From Lachnospiraceae bacterium C6A11 (GTDB taxonomy: Bacteria > Bacillota > Clostridia > Lachnospirales > Lachnospiraceae): a DNA stretch of 64,000 bases. The DNA is taken from positions 62,001-126,000 of the forward strand of contig JNKY01000015.1 in the NCBI GenBank assembly GCA_000702245.1, in the 5' to 3' direction. A program made the position numbers and the translations under genes. Below, one piece after another: positions 17,074 through 25,358 of the stretch. Every line of letters starts with the position of its first letter. Position 1 is the first letter of the stretch. Below the pieces are notes generated by a model. That model was given only the letters and a program-made list of their open reading frames with translations, was not told where the DNA came from and ran no database searches.

Positions 17074-17104
17074 TCTGCCTACCTACATCCTATATCAATC
17101 AGAT

Positions 17105-17641
17105 TCACGCTTCGTGTTTCTGACCATTTATTATTTTACTAATCACGCCTTTATAGCACACCTGTCCTTCAACTATATTTTCAGGCTCATAATCAAACCA
17201 TTTTAGAAAACCATCCTCTGTTTCGGACAGCCCATGATTATCTATCACAAAATCCTCCGGAACAGTGCATTTATATAAAAACGAAATAAAGTGCCCTCTC
17301 CTTTGATACCACATTCTTATCTCACTGATCATAGCCGGTTCATGATCATACTCCACCCTGCAACCAAGCTCTCTCAATGCTGTTTTTTGGAGCCGCTCAT
17401 CAAAGGTTTCCTTAAAACGGACTATTCCTCCCGGAATATGCCATCCAAGATTTCTTCCGTCATCTCTCCATGCAAGGAGTACCTTCCCTTCACGGACAAC
17501 CAGAAGATCAACATTCACCATCGGAGTGAGGGATGAAACAAAGGAAAATACTTCGTCAGGAAGTCCGGTTTCCGCATTATCTATCGCCGCTTCTGCCTCG
17601 CTATAAAGCCTGTCATAATCAATTACAGCTTTACCATCCAT
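17105..17641 (-). CDS. Nudix hydrolase, GDP-mannose mannosyl hydrolase-like
   Basis: The degenerate Nudix box GGIVRFKETFDERLQKTALR followed by ELG has the GDP-mannose hydrolase pattern, in which the usual REUxEE is altered. VVREGKVLLAWRDDGRNLGW precedes it, as in Gmm/WcaH. These enzymes remove the nucleotide from GDP-hexoses and occur in exopolysaccharide loci. Here a sugar nucleotide of this pathway could be the substrate (inference). The length of 178 is slightly longer than usual, with an N-terminal helix region. GGAGAG lies ahead of the ATG. Confidence 0.78.
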   Translation of the reverse strand: MDGKAVIDYDRLYSEAEAAIDNAETGLPDEVFSFVSSLTPMVNVDLLVVREGKVLLAWRDDGRNLGWHIPGGIVRFKETFDERLQKTALRELGCRVEYDHEPAMISEIRMWYQRRGHFISFLYKCTVPEDFVIDNHGLSETEDGFLKWFDYEPENIVEGQVCYKGVISKIINGQKHEA

Positions 17642-17661
17642 TGTCTATTCTCTCCAAAAGG

Positions 17662-18792
17662 TTATCGTATCAGCCCATCCGATCCGAGGATTACCCACTC
17701 AACGCCCGGATACTTTGCATCCATTATGCGCCCTATCTCCTGCGAATAGCTTCCGGCCATGATAATGACCGCACCTATACCAAGCTCAGTCATCTTATCC
17801 GGAGCAACTATTTTTATGTGTGTTGCCGGCGTATATAGATTCTGTTTAAAATCCGCCGAATCCAGTACCACTTCGATATGACTGTCCATCTCAAGAAGAG
17901 CTATATCCGCAAGAGCCTGATGTCCTGCGCCCCAGACAGCAATTTTCTGCCCCTTCTTCTCGCAGTTGTTTATATATTCGTGAACAATATTATATATCTT
18001 TTCCCTCTGGTGTGCCATCGCAGAAAGGTCAAGTTTCTTTCTTTTTCTAACAACCGCTGAGATTATATAATCATGCCAGATTACTTCCATTCCAAGTACT
18101 TCAAAACCACTCTTTGTAAGTACTGTCCTGAAACTATCCTCTGTAAAATACGACAGATGATCCTGAATAAACTCTGAATAAAGCTTCTCCTTAAGCATCA
18201 TGTCAAAATTTGGAACTTCCACCAGTCCTACAGCATCCTCCGCAAGATTATTGGCTATCCCTCTAAGGAAGGCTGACGGATCTGGAATATGTTCCAGATA
18301 ATTCATTATGTAAAATGCATCATACGGTGCCCCTGAAACCTCATGGTCCTCGGTCTCGATGAAATCCTGTATCATCTTCAGCCCGTTCTTTCTTCCTGCT
18401 TCCACTGACTTCTCTGAGTGCTCAAGTCCGTAGCTTTCAGGATTAACCTCGGTCATAACATCAAGATAATCACCTGCCGCGGCACCTATTTCTATGATCT
18501 TCTTACCATAAAGACCGTATTTATCAACAAAATTCTTAAATTGTCCCAGCCTGAACTGTCTCATTTCGCCCGAAACCGCAGTAGCCCTGATCACATCTCT
18601 GTAATAAGGAACCGGTGCTCCGGCTGCCTGGACATGACCACAATACTCACACTGATAAAGTATTATATCAATACCCTTTTCATTCTCCAGTTCATCCTCT
18701 TTCGGAAAGAACTGTGCACTCTTCGGCATATTATGAAGTTCAAATACAGGCGTCCCTAGAAGAGCCGCTCCACATACTCTGCATTTATCCAT
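17662..18792 (-). CDS. Sugar C-methyltransferase, SAM-dependent, zinc-binding
   Basis: Three parts typical of deoxysugar C-methyltransferases (TylC3/NovU family) are present. First is an N-terminal zinc site with C4xxC7 and a second CEYC near 49. Next is a class I SAM domain with IIEIGAAAGDYLDVM near 97 and YDAFYIMNYLEHIPDP near 155. Last is a C-terminal Rossmann-like domain from about 270 (IAVWGAGHQALADIALLE). Known relatives methylate C3 next to a 4-keto group. In a CDP-deoxyhexose cluster it probably adds a methyl branch. Length 376 is normal for a slightly short member. Confidence 0.83.
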   Translation of the reverse strand: MDKCRVCGAALLGTPVFELHNMPKSAQFFPKEDELENEKGIDIILYQCEYCGHVQAAGAPVPYYRDVIRATAVSGEMRQFRLGQFKNFVDKYGLYGKKIIEIGAAAGDYLDVMTEVNPESYGLEHSEKSVEAGRKNGLKMIQDFIETEDHEVSGAPYDAFYIMNYLEHIPDPSAFLRGIANNLAEDAVGLVEVPNFDMMLKEKLYSEFIQDHLSYFTEDSFRTVLTKSGFEVLGMEVIWHDYIISAVVRKRKKLDLSAMAHQREKIYNIVHEYINNCEKKGQKIAVWGAGHQALADIALLEMDSHIEVVLDSADFKQNLYTPATHIKIVAPDKMTELGIGAVIIMAGSYSQEIGRIMDAKYPGVEWVILGSDGLIR

Positions 18793-18801
18793 TATATTTT
18801 C

Positions 18802-19743
18802 CTATATTAACTCGTCCATGGATTTTGAAATTTCTCGTATTCCTTCTTGGAATGAGTATTCTTCCTTAAATCCGGTTTCAGTTATAAGCTTAGATGTATC
18901 CGTCTGAAGACATACAAGTTTGCCTGGCGGATATGGACGTCCTCCAAGCACAGGTTTTGTATCAGGCGCGACAGCCTCATAGAGTTCTGTTATGTATTCA
19001 CCAAGCGACTTATTAACCGCACTTGCAACATTATAGAATTCGCCGTCACGACCATATTGTGCCAGAAGATACAGAGCCTTTGCTGCATCAAAGGAATACA
19101 GATAATTCCACATCTGCTCTCCCTTGGTATAATCAGTACTCTGTCCCTCCTTCAGATTTCTGATACTTATATCTATCATACTTTCTGTAGCATCCCTTGG
19201 TCCAAATACGCTGAAGAGTATGGCCCAGATATGTCTGATACCATATTCCTTACAAAGCAGCCTCGTCATGCCTTCTGCACACAGTTTCGCCATACCATAT
19301 CCGTTCACCGGAAGCTTAGGAGTCTCCTCGCTACACATACCATCAACAGGTCCGTATTCTGCCTGTGAGCCGGTCATGATAAAGGTATCACAGCCAATCC
19401 TGTGACAAAGCTCAACTGCGTCAAGTGCAAACCCGGTATTCATATTCTGCATCCTGAAATTATTCCTGTTTGCGACCTTCTCTTTACCCTTCGAGCCTTC
19501 CCAGGCAAGGTGGAAGAACGCATCATAAGTACCGGCTTCCAGCTCGTCGGCTATTTCTGCGTATTCCTCCAGGCCACACCAGACGATCTTCAGGTTCTCG
19601 TGTTCTGGAAGATACTTTGCTCTTATTGAATTCTTTCGGACAAGCGCAGTGACCTTAACGCCCTGATCTAAAAGATATCTTACAAGGGCATTTCCGGTTA
19701 CGCCTGTTCCTCCGGTAACTATAGCTGAACTGATCTTCTTCAA
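18802..19743 (-). CDS. NAD(P)-dependent sugar 4-reductase/epimerase (extended SDR)
   Basis: TGGTGVTGNALV at residues 10-21 is the dinucleotide loop; TGSQAEYGP and YGMAK supply Ser/Tyr/Lys of the SDR active site. The C-terminus FKEEYSFQEGIREI is typical of CDP-abequose synthase, YerF-like and related 4-keto reductases. By context it would reduce the branched or 3,6-dideoxy-4-keto CDP-sugar. The start is a TTG at 19743 with GGGAG seven bases upstream. It lies ten bases ahead of the methyltransferase gene. Confidence 0.8.
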   Translation of the reverse strand: MKKISSAIVTGGTGVTGNALVRYLLDQGVKVTALVRKNSIRAKYLPEHENLKIVWCGLEEYAEIADELEAGTYDAFFHLAWEGSKGKEKVANRNNFRMQNMNTGFALDAVELCHRIGCDTFIMTGSQAEYGPVDGMCSEETPKLPVNGYGMAKLCAEGMTRLLCKEYGIRHIWAILFSVFGPRDATESMIDISIRNLKEGQSTDYTKGEQMWNYLYSFDAAKALYLLAQYGRDGEFYNVASAVNKSLGEYITELYEAVAPDTKPVLGGRPYPPGKLVCLQTDTSKLITETGFKEEYSFQEGIREISKSMDELI

Positions 19744-19802
19744 AATATATCTCCCTGCATATCAAAAGTCATCATCAACCCCGATGATCTATGCACCCGG
19801 GA

Positions 19803-20876
19803 TTACAGATTCAACCAGTAAGGCTTTACAGTTCTGTCTTCCTCTGAGAATACTTCATCACAAGGAACAGGAACATCCTTTCTGTCATAGATATGAGGCT
19901 CAACATACTTCTTGATGAAATTCATATCCTCTGCGATAAGACATGTATCAACATGCTCACCGAAATATTTGATATCCAGACCCTTCTGGATGATATCCTT
20001 AAGCGGAGTATCAAGTATATTTCCGATTGATGTGTGGATGTATGGACATGGCTGAACATCACCGAATCTTGTTACTGTGATAAAGCCCTTAACACCTATA
20101 CAGCCCATATCAAGCTCATATGCAGGAGTAAGATGAGTACATACTCTGTATTTCTGCTCGAGCTCATGCATATACGCAAAGTCTTCCTTTCTTACAAGGT
20201 TATCATAATGTCTTGCCCATGCTCCAACCGGCTTTGCATATGATACAAATACCATAAGACCCATTCCGTTGAAATACTCAAGGAAAGCCTTAAACTCATC
20301 CGAATAAAGTCTAGGTCTGTCAACAACAGTCTGAATATAGAGAGGAAGTCCTATCCTCTGACATTCCTTGATGCCCTCGATTGCATGGTCATAAGCACCC
20401 TTAAGACCTCTGAAAGCATCATGAGCCTCAGCATCAAGACTGTCGATGCTGAGCTGCATTCTGTCTATACCGATCTCCTTAAGATGCTCTGCCTTCTTAG
20501 CAAGCAGGAATCCGTTGGTATCGCAGTTAATATAGAATCTATCCGGACCGATAGCCTTAACAACTTCATCAAGATCCGGAAATACAGTTGGCTCTCCACC
20601 ACTGATAACGAATCTTGCAAGGCCCATCTCATCTGCCTGATCAGCAAGCCTTCCAACATCTGCCGGTGTGATCTTTCTATCCTTTCTTCCCTGGAATTCA
20701 AGGATAGAGCAGTGCTCACACTTCATGTTGCAGATATAATCATACTGCAGCTGAATGATAGCGATACTCTCGCCTCTTTCGTATTTCTCTTTAAACTTTA
20801 TAACCTTCTCATATACTCTCGGCTTCTTGTCCTTGAGATAATTTCTGCCTGCCTGTTCATTCTGATTAAGTGCCAT
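19803..20876 (-). CDS. Radical SAM enzyme with SPASM/Twitch-like C-terminus
   Basis: The CxxxCxxC cluster motif is C49, C53, C56 (CNMKCEHC); GGEPTVFPDL and LSIDSLDAEAHDAFRG are further radical SAM strands. After the core, Cys residues in DMGCIGVKG, VQPCPYIHTSIGNI and DTCLIAED suggest one auxiliary iron-sulfur cluster. The family includes peptide maturases and sugar enzymes. In an operon of sugar-nucleotide genes it may carry out a dehydration, epimerisation or C-C step on a sugar (inference). GGAGG precedes the ATG. Confidence 0.82.
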   Translation of the reverse strand: MALNQNEQAGRNYLKDKKPRVYEKVIKFKEKYERGESIAIIQLQYDYICNMKCEHCSILEFQGRKDRKITPADVGRLADQADEMGLARFVISGGEPTVFPDLDEVVKAIGPDRFYINCDTNGFLLAKKAEHLKEIGIDRMQLSIDSLDAEAHDAFRGLKGAYDHAIEGIKECQRIGLPLYIQTVVDRPRLYSDEFKAFLEYFNGMGLMVFVSYAKPVGAWARHYDNLVRKEDFAYMHELEQKYRVCTHLTPAYELDMGCIGVKGFITVTRFGDVQPCPYIHTSIGNILDTPLKDIIQKGLDIKYFGEHVDTCLIAEDMNFIKKYVEPHIYDRKDVPVPCDEVFSEEDRTVKPYWLNL

Positions 20877-20939
20877 TATAACCTCCGTAATCCTGACTTT
20901 CTACCAGCTATAGCCGCTAATCGTCACACTTATATTATT

Positions 20940-22472
20940 TTAGTACAGCTGGTATTTCTCAACCATATCCGCTGTTATATATACCTTAGTTTTTCTAGGA
21001 TTTACAAACTCATCCTGCTTCTCATAGAAAGAGTCATCCTTATAATGCGTTGTCGAAACCTCTTCAAATACACATCCTTCTTCAGATGAAAAGCTGTGAT
21101 CTGCATTTCTGTGAACAGTCATGCTCTCACCCTTCTTCATATGGCGCTTCTCACCGTCACATACAACATCGAGGGAACCGTAAAGTATTGTGAAGGTCTC
21201 CTCCTTCTGCTTATGCAGATGTGTAGGGTGTGACTGACCCGGAAGAACCACAAGCAGCTTCTTGCAGTATTCACGATTAATACAGTCAATGAGTGTAACG
21301 CCTGTCTCCTCGAATTTATCGATTCCGTAATGATGTGATATCTCGCACTTGCTGTCTACAGGGATAGTTACATTGCTCTTCTTCAGAACATGCATAACCT
21401 TCTTAACCATCTCTGAAACCCTGTCATAGCAGTCTGTGATCTCTATCTTATCAAGATAGATTGGCTTATCCTTCTCTATCGCTTCACCCTGAACCTTCAT
21501 CTTCTTATATTTTGAAAGATGCTTTGTAAGAAGCTGTCCCGGCTCACATGGGAATGCGTAATATGAATTGTCCGGTCCTATCTCCTCGCCCGGAAGAAGA
21601 TCTCTCTTCGCAAATACGCCTCTCTGGAGATTTGCCAGATCACTCTGCTCCTTTTCAAGAGACTTATATCTCTCACCGATTACGCCGCACATAACGAATG
21701 CGTCATATGCATTCTTAACCCACTCCTTAACCTGTTCAGGATTAGCTGAATATCCGTTAAGTGTTATAGTATCAGTCGGAACACCGACATGCTTTTCAAA
21801 TATTCTTGCATTTTTGGCAACTGCCATTTTTACCGGCTCCATATTCCATGGATCTTCATGGGTTGAGAAACCTATGATATGCTCCGGGAACTTAGCCTTC
21901 AGATAATCGATCTGATTCAACTGAAGATGATCATTAGGTGTAGGATACTCTGCAACACAGTGCATGATCGCAAGGTCTATTCCTCTATGCTCGAAGAAGG
22001 AAATAACCTTGTCAATGTCCTCGGTAACAGCTCCTGCAGTTGATGCGATAACCGGCATCTCAGTTTTTGCGATTGCCTCAAGAAGCGGCCAGTCATTAAA
22101 TGAACAGCTCGCAATCTTGATCACATCGTATTTCTGCTCAGCAATCCTTCCAACCGAAACCTCATCGAAGCCGGTGCAGATAGTGAACATATTCTCGTCC
22201 TCTACTGCTTTCTTAAGCTCAAGGAACTGCTCCTGAGTAAGTCTTGTATCCTTGAATCTCTTAACGTTCTTTACATCATCCCTGTCTCTGTAATCCGGTC
22301 TGATGAAAGTGTCCAGATCTCTATACTGAAACTTAAAAGCGAAGTCAAAATACTCTCTATACTCCTTTACTGCCTCAGCCATTTCTCTGATTATTCTTTT
22401 TCCGTGTTCAACGCTTCCCTGATGGTTATTGGCCATCTCAAAGATAAACAGCGGCTTATCATATAATGCCAT
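20940..22472 (-). CDS. NeuB-family sugar acid synthase fused to SAF and cupin domains
   Basis: Residues about 1-270 are a NeuB-type TIM barrel. It has FIFEMANNHQGSVEHGK at the start, FKFQYRDLDTF, VIKIASCSFNDWPLLEAI and IGFSTHEDP, where the usual family motif is GYSDHT. NeuB enzymes condense PEP with an aldose to a 2-keto-3-deoxy acid. About 285-345 is an SAF domain (RGVFAKRDLLPGEEI). About 405-480 is a cupin with the metal motif PTHLHKQKEETF, recalling D-lyxose isomerase-type cupins. I start at the ATG at 22472 because GGAGGGG sits just upstream; a TTG at 22502 is weaker. Confidence 0.82.
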   Translation of the reverse strand: MALYDKPLFIFEMANNHQGSVEHGKRIIREMAEAVKEYREYFDFAFKFQYRDLDTFIRPDYRDRDDVKNVKRFKDTRLTQEQFLELKKAVEDENMFTICTGFDEVSVGRIAEQKYDVIKIASCSFNDWPLLEAIAKTEMPVIASTAGAVTEDIDKVISFFEHRGIDLAIMHCVAEYPTPNDHLQLNQIDYLKAKFPEHIIGFSTHEDPWNMEPVKMAVAKNARIFEKHVGVPTDTITLNGYSANPEQVKEWVKNAYDAFVMCGVIGERYKSLEKEQSDLANLQRGVFAKRDLLPGEEIGPDNSYYAFPCEPGQLLTKHLSKYKKMKVQGEAIEKDKPIYLDKIEITDCYDRVSEMVKKVMHVLKKSNVTIPVDSKCEISHHYGIDKFEETGVTLIDCINREYCKKLLVVLPGQSHPTHLHKQKEETFTILYGSLDVVCDGEKRHMKKGESMTVHRNADHSFSSEEGCVFEEVSTTHYKDDSFYEKQDEFVNPRKTKVYITADMVEKYQLY

Positions 22473-22535
22473 AGGTAACCCCTCCGTTCTGTTAGTTTTC
22501 AATATGATATTTTGTTATTTTATGATAAATACTGA

Positions 22536-24359
22536 TCAAACCATCAGTTCTTCCATAACACTTCTAAGCTCATCCTCTGAAAGGAATGGATATGGATTCT
22601 CAAGAGCAGCCGACTCTCTCTTTCCGGTTTCAGGATTAACCGCTGATATACATTTCGGTATCTCATCAAACCAGAGTGAACCCTTAACCTCAACCATTAC
22701 AGGACCATCCACCTTGAAGGCCTTCTCAACCGTCTCAGCTATCTCAGAATCCTTTTCTATCTTAAAGAATGGTATTCCATATGCCTCTGCTACTTTTCCT
22801 GTATCCGGCATAAATACACCACTCATTTCGTTACTTCCAACATAGAAGCTATCAAAATTTCTGTCCTGCATGGTTGTTATAGCCGCATAACCACGATTAT
22901 CGAAGATAAACATCTTCGCATCAACCTTATTTGAAACTATGGTCTGAAGCTCCTGAATGTTAAGCTGGAGACTTCCATCACCTTCAATAACAACTACGCG
23001 ATTTCCGCTCTGGAAATATGCTCCGACAGCTGAAGGTATGGCAAAGCCCATAGAGCCCATGCCCATTGAAGATATAGTCTTCTGCCCTCTCTTATGCTTA
23101 AATGCTATATGTCCTGCAGTATTGCATCTGCTGGTAGAGGAGATTACGATAACATCATCCTCCTTTGCGTTATCGGAAATACTCATTGTTACCTTGTAGA
23201 GATCAACAGCCTCAGTCTTATCCTGTTTCTCATTAAGAAGCGGGAACTTCTCCTTAACCTTGTTACATGCATTTATCCAGCCGGAAATATCACAGTTCCA
23301 ATTGATAACTGCATCCTCGCTAAGAAGCTTCTTCATAAATACACCCGCATCACATACGATTCCGAGCTTGCCAGGCATATTAAGCTTCTTTATCTCATTT
23401 TCATCAACATCAACGATGATCCTCTTCGCATTATATGCAAAATGTTCTTCGTTAAAGGCCGTGATCATATTGTCCATACGGCTTCCGATAACAAGCAGTG
23501 CGTCACAGCACTGGGTGATGATATTTGAATATCTCGGAGCCTGAAGTCCCGGACTTCCATAGAAACCTTCCTCTGAAAATCCCATCAGATCCTGGACTCT
23601 CCAGGTTGTGACAACAGGAATACGTGTTTTCGCGGTAAATGCTCTGATATCATCATATGCACCTGCAGCAACCGCTCCCTGTCCGATAAGAAGGAGTGGT
23701 CTCTTAGCCTTGGCAAGTATTTCTGCCGCTTCCTTTATCTTCTGGTCTACGCCGTCTCTTCCTTCTTCTCCCAGACTTATTTTTATATCTTCATCAAGAT
23801 TTTTATCAACCTCTGGTGAATATCCTTCAAGACTGTCCGCATCTATCTCAGCCGCCTGGATATCAAGCGGAATATCAATCCATACAGGTCCTTTTCTTCC
23901 GTTTGTAGCTATAAAATATGCCTTCTCAAGCTCATAACGGATCTTCTTAGCATCTGTCACAAGCACAGCATATTTTGTCACCGGCTTCGCCATGGATATG
24001 ATATCATTCTCCTGTGCTCCAAACTGCCTTACGTTTCTCAGAGAAGCAAAGTCAGCTGTTTTTACCTGGCCGGTTATATATATTTCAGGTGTGGAATCAA
24101 CATAAGCTGCCGCACAGCCGGTAAGTGTATTTGTTCCTCCCGGACCTGTTGTGGCAAGACATACTGCCGGAACCTCATCGTACATCGTTGCTGCCTGCGC
24201 TGCAATTGCCGCAGCCTGCTCATGATGGCAGCAAATGTATTTTAAGCCGCTTCTGCCCACTGAATCCACAAGGTGCATGATTCCTCCGCCGGAAAGCATA
24301 AATACATTTCTCACACCTTTTTCTTTAAGAAATTCAAATACGTAATCAGAAAGTTTCAT
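22536..24359 (-). CDS. ThDP-dependent enzyme of the acetolactate synthase family (YerE-like)
   Basis: Three acetohydroxyacid synthase domains are present. The N-terminal pyrimidine domain has the catalytic Glu in CCHHEQAAAIAAQA near residue 43. The central domain includes LLLIGQGAVAAGAYDDI. The C-terminal pyrophosphate domain has GDGSLQLNIQELQTIVSN and IFDNRGYAAI. In Yersinia, YerE of this family adds a two-carbon acetyl unit from pyruvate to C4 of CDP-3,6-dideoxy-4-hexulose, giving yersiniose. Lying between rfbF and sugar-modifying genes, a similar carboligation is likely. Amino-acid biosynthesis (IlvB) is less likely, as no ilvH or ilvC adjoins. Confidence 0.82.
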   Translation of the reverse strand: MKLSDYVFEFLKEKGVRNVFMLSGGGIMHLVDSVGRSGLKYICCHHEQAAAIAAQAATMYDEVPAVCLATTGPGGTNTLTGCAAAYVDSTPEIYITGQVKTADFASLRNVRQFGAQENDIISMAKPVTKYAVLVTDAKKIRYELEKAYFIATNGRKGPVWIDIPLDIQAAEIDADSLEGYSPEVDKNLDEDIKISLGEEGRDGVDQKIKEAAEILAKAKRPLLLIGQGAVAAGAYDDIRAFTAKTRIPVVTTWRVQDLMGFSEEGFYGSPGLQAPRYSNIITQCCDALLVIGSRMDNMITAFNEEHFAYNAKRIIVDVDENEIKKLNMPGKLGIVCDAGVFMKKLLSEDAVINWNCDISGWINACNKVKEKFPLLNEKQDKTEAVDLYKVTMSISDNAKEDDVIVISSTSRCNTAGHIAFKHKRGQKTISSMGMGSMGFAIPSAVGAYFQSGNRVVVIEGDGSLQLNIQELQTIVSNKVDAKMFIFDNRGYAAITTMQDRNFDSFYVGSNEMSGVFMPDTGKVAEAYGIPFFKIEKDSEIAETVEKAFKVDGPVMVEVKGSLWFDEIPKCISAVNPETGKRESAALENPYPFLSEDELRSVMEELMV

Positions 24360-24436
24360 TATTATTTCCTTCTATCTCGTGGTTATTTTATATAAATCAT
24401 TAAATATGTTTTTATTTCACAAATTGGTTGAAGAGA

Positions 24437-25216
24437 TCAATCTTCCCACTTCTTCCACGGCGCTTCATTAGCCGCCCAGATCTTCTCCAGCATGTCCTTC
24501 TCTCTCTTCGTGTCCATACACTGCCAGAAACCATTATGCTTATAGGACATGAGCTGCCCCTCGTCGGCAAGCTTCACCAGAGTATCTCTTTCGAGGATCG
24601 TCTCATCCCCATCAATATAATCAAACACCTCCGGCTCAAATACCATGTAGCCGGCATTGATCGGATTGCCGTCGATGGCGCTCTTCTCACGGAAAGAGCG
24701 GACAGCGTTGTCGCCGCCGATATCAAGGACACCCTTCTGCTGCTCGATGATCACAGAAGTAAGAGTTGCAATCTTACCGTGCGATTCGTGGAACTTGAGC
24801 AGTGCATTCATATCAACGTCGCAGACACCGTCACCGTAGGTCAGCATGAAACGCTCATTGCCTATGTATTTCTGGATCCTCTTAACACGACCGCCAGTCA
24901 TGGTGTTGAGACCTGTATTTACGACTGTGACCTTCCAAGGCTCGGTGTGCTTGTCATGGATGATCATTTTATTGTCTTCCGTGAAATCAAAGGTGATATC
25001 CGAAGTATGGAGGAAATAATCAGCAAACCACTCCTTGATGACATGCTGCTTATAGCCCGCACAAACTACGAACTCATTGAAACCATAATAAGAATATTCC
25101 TTCATAATATGCCAGAGAATAGGCATACCGCCGATCTTGATCATCGGCTTTGGAACATATTCAGACTCTTCGGAGATTCTCGTTCCGAAACCTCCCGCAA
25201 GTAATACTACCTTCAT
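24437..25216 (-). CDS. rfbF: Glucose-1-phosphate cytidylyltransferase
   Basis: RfbF (DdhA, AscA) makes CDP-glucose from CTP and glucose-1-phosphate, the entry step for the rfbG/rfbH pathway. Seen are LAGGFGTRISEESEYVPKPM (residues 6-25), the KPMIKIGGMPILWHIMKEY active site, LTYGDGVCDVDM with the metal Asp, and the C-terminal GFWQCMDTKREKDMLE typical of RfbF. Length 259 is exact for the family. It heads the long minus-strand polysaccharide run, yet its pathway partners are about 18 kb away. Confidence 0.95.
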   Translation of the reverse strand: MKVVLLAGGFGTRISEESEYVPKPMIKIGGMPILWHIMKEYSYYGFNEFVVCAGYKQHVIKEWFADYFLHTSDITFDFTEDNKMIIHDKHTEPWKVTVVNTGLNTMTGGRVKRIQKYIGNERFMLTYGDGVCDVDMNALLKFHESHGKIATLTSVIIEQQKGVLDIGGDNAVRSFREKSAIDGNPINAGYMVFEPEVFDYIDGDETILERDTLVKLADEGQLMSYKHNGFWQCMDTKREKDMLEKIWAANEAPWKKWED

Positions 25217-25265
25217 ATTGCTGTCACCCCTATAATATCCTTATTTCAATGATATAATACGGATT

Positions 25266-25339
25266 GCTTCGCAATCTATATCAATAAGCATATACAGTCC
25301 TCTCACTGCAAGCAGTTCGATGTCTATATCTGCTTATTG
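25266..25339. repeat. Complex inverted-repeat element between cysE-type gene and rfbF
   Basis: Nested palindromes occur: GATTGC-TTC-GCAATC near 25263-25277, then arms CAATAAGCATATACAG (25282-25297) and CTATATCTGCTTATTG (25324-25339), which pair at 14 of 16 bases, with ACTGC-AA-GCAGT inside the loop. It could end the serine acetyltransferase transcript and form part of the polysaccharide operon leader. Confidence 0.5.
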
Positions 25340-25358
25340 TTGCAGCTGCTCCGTTTTC

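Noticed and set aside
22536-24359. Assignment as acetolactate synthase IlvB for branched amino acids
   Set aside because: No ilvH or ilvC adjoins and all neighbours are sugar enzymes; a YerE-like carboligase role fits better.
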